Positions 1 through 6,107 of a stretch of DNA of 8,877 nucleotides are shown here, piece after piece. Source of the stretch: an uncultured Erysipelotrichaceae bacterium (GTDB lineage: Bacteria > Bacillota_I > Bacilli_A > RF39 > UBA660); assembly GCA_902767005.1 (NCBI GenBank), contig CACXFY010000021.1, positions 1-8,877 on the forward strand, given 5' to 3'. Made by a program: the position numbers and the translations under genes. The stretch's first letter is position 1, and the number at the start of each line of letters is the position of its first letter. The notes under the pieces were generated by a model, which was not told the origin of the DNA, did not search any database, and was given only the letters and a program-made list of their open reading frames with translations.

Positions 1-1449
1 ATGTCTGAATCAAAAATAAGACAAATAGCTGATCAATTAACAGATGCAGATCCAACAACTGCTTTAGCTAATGGAATATTTAAAGAATATTTTCCAAAAG
101 CAACACTAGATGATAGAAAATCAATGGCCGAAGAAGCTATATCTCATAAAGAAGATTATTATGATTTAATTGGTTATCAAGGTGGAGGTCTCAATTTCTC
201 AACTAATGCTTGCTTAACTAGTGGTGGTAGTTGTAATTATGATATTAAAGGATTCTATATCCAAGGAAAAGGAAATGTATCCAAACCAATGCAAATATCA
301 AATCTAAAAGTTCGACTAATGCAATGTGGTACTGGAAATGGCCACAACTATGGTGGAACATTCGGTAAACCATTAGAGGGAGAAGAACTAGTAGATTTTG
401 AAAAATATATATTAGGAGTTGCTTATCAAGAAATAGGCCCAGATGCTCCAGATGAAGCTATTAAAGCTCAAATGGTAGCAGCTAGAAGTTATATCTTAGC
501 TAGGCCTACTGATATGGGTGGCTGGCGTACTATAAAACAAGAAAATGGTCAATGGATTATCCAAGTAGCATCTTGTACTCAAGACCAAGTATACTGTGAT
601 CCAGATAAAGGATGTTCAGGAACAGATGGTCAATGGGGACAAGTTCATAGTGGACTATCTTATAGTGGTTTTAGAAGACAGCCAATGCCAAGTAATCACA
701 AGATGCGTACACTTGCAACTCAAGTTCAAGGCGAAGTCCTTGTAAATAATGTTGGAAATATCGTCTATGCTGGCTATGTACAAAATGAACAAAATCAATT
801 TAGTGCACTAGCTAAAAAAGGACTTAATTATAAACAAATATTATTACAAGTATATAATTCTGGAAGTAGAAAATATGGTGCATCTAATGTAACTAAAATG
901 ACTTGTAGTAATAGTGATGGTGCTACATGTACCGGAGTATCAACTGGAGAATTCTCAAAATGGAAACAATACGAAGGAGAATGGACAAACGTCCAAGTAG
1001 GAAATAGTGGTCAAACAATAAGACAAATAGGGTGTCTTGCTACTTCAGTAGCTATGTTAATAGCTAAATCAGGAGTACAGACTAATCTTTCACCATTCAA
1101 CCCAGGTACTTTTGTTCAAGCTATAAGTAAAAATGGAGGCTTTGATGGAGGAGGAAACTTTGTTTGGGCATCAGCTACTACAGTAGCTCCAGCCTTTAAA
1201 CATGGCGGTTCTGTAAACTTAAGTGGCTTACCAAGAACAGAAAAATTAAATAAGATTAAAAACTTAGTAAGTAGTGGCTACTATGTAGTAGCAGAAGTAA
1301 AAGGTAATACAGGACAACACTGGGTAGCAGTAGATTCTGTTCAAGGAGATAACATCATAATGATGGATCCAGGTAGTTCATCTACTAGTATGTGGCAACA
1401 ATATAATTGGGCAAATACAAGTATAGCTCATTACTTTAAAGTAGGATAG
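1..1449 (+). CDS. SpoIID/LytB-domain plus C39-like peptidase wall hydrolase, probably 5'-truncated
   Basis: Visible part is 482 aa with two enzyme-like domains. Residues about 132-290 match the SpoIID/LytB family: YILGV at 136-140, the expected catalytic Glu at E144 (YQEIG), then KAQMVAARSY at 155-164, DQVYC at 195-199, GEVL at 244-247, and a closing stretch with ALAKKGLNYKQIL. SpoIID proteins cut glycan strands as lytic transglycosylases. Residues about 318-480 look like Peptidase_C39_2: GCLATS with catalytic C345, H440 in QHWVAV, and D456 in MMDPG. Besides C345 there are eight Cys (71, 78, 109, 192, 199, 205, 302, 310), which suits an extracytoplasmic disulfide-bonded protein. No signal peptide or TM segment is visible and no ribosome site can be seen, so the ATG at base 1 is probably an internal Met of a longer gene. 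The next gene follows after 8 bases, and a VirD4-like ATPase lies downstream, which suggests a wall-opening role for a secretion apparatus. Domain calls are confident; the role is inferred. Confidence 0.85.
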   Translation: MSESKIRQIADQLTDADPTTALANGIFKEYFPKATLDDRKSMAEEAISHKEDYYDLIGYQGGGLNFSTNACLTSGGSCNYDIKGFYIQGKGNVSKPMQISNLKVRLMQCGTGNGHNYGGTFGKPLEGEELVDFEKYILGVAYQEIGPDAPDEAIKAQMVAARSYILARPTDMGGWRTIKQENGQWIIQVASCTQDQVYCDPDKGCSGTDGQWGQVHSGLSYSGFRRQPMPSNHKMRTLATQVQGEVLVNNVGNIVYAGYVQNEQNQFSALAKKGLNYKQILLQVYNSGSRKYGASNVTKMTCSNSDGATCTGVSTGEFSKWKQYEGEWTNVQVGNSGQTIRQIGCLATSVAMLIAKSGVQTNLSPFNPGTFVQAISKNGGFDGGGNFVWASATTVAPAFKHGGSVNLSGLPRTEKLNKIKNLVSSGYYVVAEVKGNTGQHWVAVDSVQGDNIIMMDPGSSSTSMWQQYNWANTSIAHYFKVG

Positions 1450-1457
1450 GAGAAAAT

Positions 1458-2261
1458 ATGAGAAAAGGTGTATATATAACATTAATATTAATTTTAATAA
1501 TCTTTTTAGCCGCAATGTATTTTCTCTTTGCCAGAACTAATCTAAATGAAGAAAGATATTCAACCACATTTATAATAGGAGACTCAACTATTTGGAATTA
1601 CTCATCACGTCGTTGGCAAACATTACAAAATTATAAGTCAATAAATGACATTAATTGGAAAAGATTTACAGTATATGAAGATAATAAAAAACTAGGAAAT
1701 TACCTAGTTTGGAAAGATGATAAATGGTATTTCTTTACCGATAATAGAGAAGCCGTTGTAACAAATGGTGGTAAAATACTAGCTTTTAATACTAATCATC
1801 CAATTACAGTAGCAGACTTTTCTGAAGAACAAACTACTGAAAAAGATAAAGATGTAATAGATTTTGTTTTACAATCACATGAATTATCTCCATCATCTAA
1901 ATTTACTGTATCTAATAAAATAAATATTGATTTAGATAATGATCAAGAAGAAGAGACAATTTATTGTTTAAGTAATGCCTTCGCAACAGAGTTTAATCCA
2001 GATAGTGTTTTCTCATTTGTTGTCGTAAAAGATGGCGATAATATCTATGATTTATATGAAGCAGTAGATGATAATACTGGAACTAATAGTTGTCGACCAT
2101 TCATCCATCATATAATAGATGTCAACAATGACAAGAACTATGAAATAATAGTTAGTTGTGGAAGATATAGTATAGAAGAACAATTAGACATGTTATTTCA
2201 AAGACAAGTTGACTCAAATACAAAAGAAATAAACTACAAAATAGTAGTTTCTAATCAATAA
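1458..2261 (+). CDS. Single-pass membrane protein with two calcium-loop-like (VCBS/FG-GAP-type) motifs
   Basis: A 267-aa protein starting at ATG 1458 behind AGGAG (1448-1452), which overlaps the stop codon of the preceding gene. This implies co-transcription and coupled translation. Residues 5-25 form one strongly hydrophobic helix preceded by RK, predicting a short cytoplasmic N-terminus and a large outside domain. There is no Cys near the end of the helix, so it is not a lipoprotein. Residues 30-120 are rich in Trp and Tyr. Two acidic loops follow: D158, D160, D162 with E165/E166, and D221, N223, D225 with E229. This DxDxDxxxE spacing is the calcium-loop form seen in VCBS/FG-GAP and EF-hand-like repeats. 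Three Cys (170, 212, 234) lie in the outer domain. I do not recognise the family as a whole. Its position between a wall hydrolase and a coupling ATPase suggests a surface or secretion accessory role, but that is inference only. Confidence 0.8.
   Translation: MRKGVYITLILILIIFLAAMYFLFARTNLNEERYSTTFIIGDSTIWNYSSRRWQTLQNYKSINDINWKRFTVYEDNKKLGNYLVWKDDKWYFFTDNREAVVTNGGKILAFNTNHPITVADFSEEQTTEKDKDVIDFVLQSHELSPSSKFTVSNKINIDLDNDQEEETIYCLSNAFATEFNPDSVFSFVVVKDGDNIYDLYEAVDDNTGTNSCRPFIHHIIDVNNDKNYEIIVSCGRYSIEEQLDMLFQRQVDSNTKEINYKIVVSNQ
1689..1710 (+). repeat. Perfect 8-bp inverted repeat inside a coding region
   Basis: AAACTAGG (1689-1696) and CCTAGTTT (1703-1710) are exact reverse complements separated by six bases. 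They could form a small hairpin in the message. There is no U-run after it, so it is not a terminator. It lies within codons for K-L-G-N-Y-L-V-W and is probably incidental. Confidence 0.4.
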
Positions 2262-2264
2262 ATA

Positions 2265-2293
2265 ATGACTTTAATCAAAAAAAACGTTATAAT
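2265..2293 (+). promoter_or_regulatory. Sigma-A-type promoter for the coupling ATPase gene
   Basis: ATGACT at 2265-2270 (four of six matches to TTGACA), a 17-base spacer, and a perfect TATAAT at 2288-2293. It lies in the 59-base gap before the gene at 2321 and would give a leader of about 20 bases. There is no hairpin terminator between the preceding gene and this promoter, so read-through from upstream is also expected. Confidence 0.65.
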
Positions 2294-2300
2294 ATATAAC
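2286..2300. promoter_or_regulatory. Inverted repeat over the -10 box, possible operator
   Basis: GTTATA (2286-2291) and TATAAC (2295-2300) are exact reverse complements around a three-base centre. They cover the -10 hexamer and the expected transcription start of the coupling ATPase gene. A repressor could bind here, but short palindromes are common in such AT-rich DNA. Confidence 0.25.
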
Positions 2301-2320
2301 AGAGAAAGGGAGTAGTAGTA

Positions 2321-4732
2321 ATGAAGTTCAAATTTCGTGCCGATCCAGAAGATTTACTAATGTTTATAATGTTTGCTGTCTTCTTATTATATATCGTTGC
2401 TATTGGAGTAGTTAATCTATCTACATTTGCTTCAGAAGGTCATTTATCAGGATTAAATCCATTTCCAGCCTTCTTACCAAAGTTTATATTATCTACAATA
2501 GTAATTTACTTATTAGCGCTAGGTGGACTATTTATCAGTGTTTCATCACTATTCTTCGAAAGAGAAAAAGGTTTTGGTATTACTACTGATAAAAAAGATA
2601 AAGGTTATTCACGCTGGGCTAAAGATAAAGAAATCCAAGAAGAGTTAGAAGAAGTACCTATTAAACAAGTTAATAGTAAAAAAGCTGGTATACCACTAAT
2701 TCTTAATAAAGAAACTATGTGGGTAGATGATAGTGAATATCACTCATTAGTTATCGGAGCAACTGGTTCTGGTAAAACTCAAGGAGTTATCCTACCACAA
2801 GTACATAGTTTAGCTAAAGCAAAAGAATCAATGATTATTACCGATCCAAAAGGTGAAATCTATGAAAAAACTTCTAATATGTTAAGAGCACGTGGATATC
2901 AAATATTACTATTAAACTTCCGTGATCCTCAAAACGGTAATGCTTGGAATCCAATGTCATTACCATATAAGATTTATAAATCAGGTAATCAAGATAAAGC
3001 TATCGAGTTATTAGATGACTTAGCATTAAATATACTATATGATGATTCAAATAAAAATGCCGATCCATTCTGGGAAAAAACATCAGCTGATTATTTCTCA
3101 GGAGTAGCTCTAGGTTTATTTGAAGATGCTAAAGAAGAAGAAATTAATATCAACTCTATCTCTTTAGCGACTACTGTTGGAGAAGAAAAGTTTGGAGGCT
3201 CAACTTACATTAAAGAGTATTTTGCCGGTAAGGATCCAGCATCAGCTGCCTCAATTAATGCATCAAGTACCATTATGGCTCCTAATGAAACTAAAGCAAG
3301 TATCTTATCTGTATTTAAACAAAAAGTTAAACTATTCGCATCACGTGATAATTTATCAGAAATGTTATCACATTCAGATATAAATCTAGAAAGTATTGGA
3401 GAGAGACCAACAGCTGTATTTATAGTTATTCAAGATGAAAAGAAAACTTATCACTCTTTAGTAACAATTTTATTAAAACAAATATATGAAACATTAATTA
3501 GTGTTGCTCAAAGACATGGTGGAAAATTACCAGTTAGAACTAATTTCTTACTTGATGAGTTTGCAAACATGCCGCCACTAAAAGATGTAACTACAATGAT
3601 CACTGCGGCACGTTCAAGAAGAATTAGATTTACAATGATTATTCAAAACTTTGCACAGTTAGATTCTGTTTATGGTAAAGAAGATGCTGAAACAATACGT
3701 GGTAACTGTGGTAATATTGTTTATTTGATAACTACAGAGTTAAAAGCCTTAGAAGAAATATCTAAGATGTGTGGTGAAGTTAAATCTAAAAAAGATGATA
3801 AGACAGCTTCAACACCATTAGTAACAGTTTCTGACTTACAAAGAATGAAACAATATGAAGTAATTATACTTCGTATGCGTAAACAACCATTTAAGACTAA
3901 ATTAACTCCAAACTGGCAATTGGATTGGGGTAGAAAATTCCCAGAAGCTAAATATCCAAGAAGACCAAAACAAGTAGTTCACACTTTTGATATAAAAGAA
4001 TTTGTCAAAAATCAAAAAAAGAAAAAATTACTAGAAATGATGAATGCAGCTGATCGTGGTGAAGCACCATCTGGAATGGAAGGTGGTAATCCACTAGGTG
4101 CTATCAGACCAGAAAAGATGCCAGTTGAAATGGAAAGACCATCTCTTCCAAATAGAGAAACAAGAATTCCTGATTTCCTAACTAGAAGAGAAGAAAGTAA
4201 AGAAATTGATGCTGATATCTTTGCTAGTAAAAATAAGAAAACAAGTTTTGAAGAACTATTAAGTAAGAGAGAAGCATCTCTTCCAAAGAAGGAAGAAAAA
4301 TTACCAAATATTGAAGAAGAGCTTAGTAAACCATTATTCTTAGAGGAAGATCTAAAACCAACTAAACAAGAAGAACCAGAAAAAGAAGAAGAGGATGATG
4401 ATTTAGGTTTTGATGTTGATGAATTAGTAAAGAAAATAGATGCTAAGATTGCTGAATTGGAAGAAGAAGAAAAGAGAAAAGAAGAAGCAGAAAAAGCTAA
4501 AGTAGTGGAAGTAAAAGAAGAAAAGATAGAAGAACCAAAGAATAGTATAAATAACATTATTAATCCACTTCCAGAAGAGAAGATTACAAGTCAAATATCT
4601 TCATTAGAAAATCGTATACCTAAATTAGATGAAACACCTATTGCTGTACCACAAACACCAAAAATAGATTTAGATTTAAATAAAGATTTAGAGGAAGATG
4701 ACGATTTCTTTGATGATTTCTTCGATAATTAA
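2321..4732 (+). CDS. VirD4/TraG-family type IV secretion coupling ATPase
   Basis: An 803-aa protein starting at ATG 2321 behind AAAGGGAG (2305-2312). Two TM segments lie at about residues 11-33 and 53-78, as expected for membrane-anchored VirD4 proteins. The ATPase has Walker A GATGSGKT at 146-153, a DPKGE motif at 175-179, a GY...LNF.DP stretch at 192-203, Walker B LLDEF at 410-414, and the family Q-x-x-x-Q-L segment (IQNFAQLDSVYG) from 441. Such hexameric ATPases recruit substrates, either DNA-relaxase complexes or proteins, to a type IV secretion channel. The core ends near residue 560. The remaining roughly 240 residues are low-complexity: a Lys cluster (566-569), a Pro/Arg-rich linker, a long Glu/Lys-rich stretch (about 685-740), and an extreme C-terminus of alternating acidic and Phe residues (DDDFFDDFF, 793-801). 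Usual VirD4 proteins are about 550-700 aa, so the tail is a distinct addition. No relaxase, VirB4 or VirB6 lies in the window. Family assignment is secure; the substrate is unknown. Confidence 0.93.
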   Translation: MKFKFRADPEDLLMFIMFAVFLLYIVAIGVVNLSTFASEGHLSGLNPFPAFLPKFILSTIVIYLLALGGLFISVSSLFFEREKGFGITTDKKDKGYSRWAKDKEIQEELEEVPIKQVNSKKAGIPLILNKETMWVDDSEYHSLVIGATGSGKTQGVILPQVHSLAKAKESMIITDPKGEIYEKTSNMLRARGYQILLLNFRDPQNGNAWNPMSLPYKIYKSGNQDKAIELLDDLALNILYDDSNKNADPFWEKTSADYFSGVALGLFEDAKEEEININSISLATTVGEEKFGGSTYIKEYFAGKDPASAASINASSTIMAPNETKASILSVFKQKVKLFASRDNLSEMLSHSDINLESIGERPTAVFIVIQDEKKTYHSLVTILLKQIYETLISVAQRHGGKLPVRTNFLLDEFANMPPLKDVTTMITAARSRRIRFTMIIQNFAQLDSVYGKEDAETIRGNCGNIVYLITTELKALEEISKMCGEVKSKKDDKTASTPLVTVSDLQRMKQYEVIILRMRKQPFKTKLTPNWQLDWGRKFPEAKYPRRPKQVVHTFDIKEFVKNQKKKKLLEMMNAADRGEAPSGMEGGNPLGAIRPEKMPVEMERPSLPNRETRIPDFLTRREESKEIDADIFASKNKKTSFEELLSKREASLPKKEEKLPNIEEELSKPLFLEEDLKPTKQEEPEKEEEDDDLGFDVDELVKKIDAKIAELEEEEKRKEEAEKAKVVEVKEEKIEEPKNSINNIINPLPEEKITSQISSLENRIPKLDETPIAVPQTPKIDLDLNKDLEEDDDFFDDFFDN

Positions 4733-4740
4733 TAATTATA

Positions 4741-4776
4741 AAAGTCTTATAGTAATATAAGGCTTTTTCTTTCTTT
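4741..4776 (+). terminator. Intrinsic terminator after the coupling ATPase gene
   Basis: An 11-base stem (4741-4751 with 4756-4766, one G-U wobble, otherwise complementary) encloses the tetraloop GTAA (GNRA type). It is followed by a T-rich tail to 4776. It sits 8 bases after the stop codon. Confidence 0.85.
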
Positions 4777-4802
4777 ACTTATTAATAAATATCTATTATA
4801 AT
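4774..4802 (+). promoter_or_regulatory. Sigma-A-type promoter for the pilin-like surface protein gene
   Basis: TTTACT at 4774-4779 (four of six to consensus), a 17-base spacer and a perfect TATAAT at 4797-4802. The -35 box begins within the T-rich tail of the preceding terminator. A strong ribosome site AAAGGAG (4821-4827) follows, before the start at 4837. The gene therefore looks like an independent transcription unit. Confidence 0.65.
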
Positions 4803-4836
4803 TTAGTTAGGAATATATGAAAAGGAGACTATTAAT

Positions 4837-6036
4837 ATGAACGATAAAAATGATATTAAAACTGAAGATGATTACGATGAAGAAGAGAGTTATAGTGATT
4901 CATCAAGTTCAAGTGATAGAGATAAAATAGATGCCAAAAAAACTATGATGCGTTTTATGTTTATAGTAATTGCTGTTGTAATTTTTATTGCTATTGTCCT
5001 TTTACTAGCATCAGTATTTATGAAACATAAATATACATATGATGATTTAGAAGATGTTTTAAGAACAGCCGCAATAGCTTACTTTAAAGATAATAAAGAC
5101 CAATTGCCACAAGCTGAAGGCGGAATAGTTGAAATAGAAGCTGCTAATTTAATCAATGGTGAATATATGAAACCATTTACTGAGTACGCAGGAGATGAAA
5201 CTAATTGTAATGGAACAGTAAGAGTAGAAAAATCTGCTTCTAGTTACTTATATACACCATACCTAACATGTGGAGAAGACTATGTAACAACAGAGTTAGC
5301 AAGTGTTATTACAAGTGGCGAAAACTTAACAAGTTCAGGATATGGACTATATAGTTTAAACGGAGCTTACGTATTCCGTGGAGAAAAAGTTAAAAACTAT
5401 TTAGAAATGGATGAAAGAATGTGGAGAATCTTCAAAGTAGATAGAAATAATCAAATCTACTTAGTATCTCAAGATGAAGTAGGAATGACTACTGATTGGG
5501 ATGATAGATATAATGAAGATGCTTCATATGCAGCTGGAATTAATAATTATGGATCAAGTCGTATAAGAGAATATCTTGACCAAGTATATACAAATCCAGA
5601 TAAAGATAATAGAGAAGCTCTATTAAGTAAATCAGAAAAGAATAAGATAGTATCTTTCAATCTATGTACTGGAAAGAGAACAACTACTGAAGAAGGTAAT
5701 AATAACAGTATAGAATGTAAAGAAACTACTAGAAATCAGTTAGTAGGATTATTAACATTATCTGATTATATGGCTGCATCAATAGATCCAAATTGTAAGA
5801 ATTCAACATCTAATTCATGTGCCAATTATAACTATTTAGTAACAGGCTATGAATGGTGGTTAGCAACAGCTAATAAATCAAGCAATTTTGAAGCTTACCA
5901 AGTAAAAACAAATGGTGCTGTAAAATCAGAAAATACATCTACTTATGCTATTGCTAGAGCTGTAATAGTATTAAATAAGAATGTATTATATAAGAGTGGA
6001 AAAGGTACTCTAAAGAATCCATATAGAATTAAATAG
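4837..6036 (+). CDS. Membrane-anchored surface protein: pilin-like segment plus DUF6273/lectin-like domain
   Basis: A 399-aa protein. Residues 1-37 are a cytoplasmic tail rich in Asp, Glu and Ser with a run SSSSS at 22-26. Residues 39-62 are one TM helix. Residues 66-90 (DDLEDVLRTAAIAYFKDN) followed by an L-I-N-G-E-Y segment at 105-110 resemble the post-helix part of pseudopilins (x-A-A-x-x-Y-x-x-D-N). There is no prepilin peptidase site (Gly just before the helix, Glu at +5). C124 and C145 flank Y-T-P-Y-L-T-C-G and probably pair. Residues about 175-397 resemble DUF6273, a fold related to C-type lectin/formylglycine-enzyme domains: MWRIF (195-199), IYLVS (207-211), SRIREYL (241-247), LLTLSDYM (305-312), EWWLAT (339-344), AYQVKTNGAV (353-362) and ARAVIVLN (373-380). 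C277/C294 and C320/C328 add two likely disulfides. The gene has its own promoter and terminator. A surface adhesin or ligand-binding role is plausible; the fold call is from motif memory and is moderate. Confidence 0.8.
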   Translation: MNDKNDIKTEDDYDEEESYSDSSSSSDRDKIDAKKTMMRFMFIVIAVVIFIAIVLLLASVFMKHKYTYDDLEDVLRTAAIAYFKDNKDQLPQAEGGIVEIEAANLINGEYMKPFTEYAGDETNCNGTVRVEKSASSYLYTPYLTCGEDYVTTELASVITSGENLTSSGYGLYSLNGAYVFRGEKVKNYLEMDERMWRIFKVDRNNQIYLVSQDEVGMTTDWDDRYNEDASYAAGINNYGSSRIREYLDQVYTNPDKDNREALLSKSEKNKIVSFNLCTGKRTTTEEGNNNSIECKETTRNQLVGLLTLSDYMAASIDPNCKNSTSNSCANYNYLVTGYEWWLATANKSSNFEAYQVKTNGAVKSENTSTYAIARAVIVLNKNVLYKSGKGTLKNPYRIK

Positions 6037-6058
6037 AACCTGTAAAGGTTCTTTTTTT
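6035..6058 (+). terminator. Intrinsic terminator after the pilin-like surface protein gene
   Basis: A perfect 7-base stem, AGAACCT (6035-6041) with AGGTTCT (6046-6052), encloses the tetraloop GTAA and runs into seven Ts (6052-6058). The stem begins inside the TAG stop codon. It has the same GNRA-type loop as the terminator at 4741. Confidence 0.88.
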
Positions 6059-6062
6059 ATTC

Positions 6063-6091
6063 TTTATAATTATTTACATATGTAATATAAT
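6063..6091 (+). promoter_or_regulatory. Possible promoter for the TVP38-rmuC operon
   Basis: A perfect TATAAT lies at 6086-6091, with a weak TTTATA at 6063-6068 at 17-base spacing. Transcription would start near 6098, leaving a leader of only about 10 bases that begins at the ribosome site AGGTGG (6098-6103). A second TATAAT at 6065-6070 lacks a good -35. The upstream terminator implies that a promoter must lie here, but the exact boxes are uncertain. Confidence 0.45.
6074..6085. promoter_or_regulatory. Perfect 12-bp palindrome in the operon promoter, possible operator
   Basis: TTACATATGTAA is fully self-complementary and directly abuts the -10 hexamer at 6086, inside the promoter spacer. 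A dimeric repressor bound here would block RNA polymerase. The regulator is not in the window, and chance occurrence in AT-rich DNA is possible. Confidence 0.35.
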
Positions 6092-6107
6092 AATAATAGG
6101 TGGTAAG

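Noticed and set aside
1..1449. SpoIID domain considered as evidence of a sporulation gene.
   Set aside because: SpoIID/LytB domains occur in many non-sporulation wall enzymes. The fused C39 domain and the neighbours do not match the spoIID locus.
1689..1710. Perfect inverted repeat considered as a terminator or regulatory hairpin.
   Set aside because: It is inside a coding region, has no U-run after it and no nearby gene start; probably chance.
3177..3383. A 68-codon open frame in another frame on the + strand.
   Set aside because: It lies wholly inside the ATPase core, which is clearly coding in its own frame; there is no separate start signal.
4012..4557. A 181-codon open frame on the minus strand, rich in Ser and Phe.
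   Set aside because: It is the antisense of the Glu/Lys-rich tail of the coupling ATPase; GAA/AAA/GAT codons read backwards give TTC/TTT/ATC. It has no ribosome site, and the product is low-complexity.
5400..6036. The lectin-like domain considered as a diversity-generating retroelement target.
   Set aside because: No reverse transcriptase, template repeat or matching variable repeat is visible in the window.
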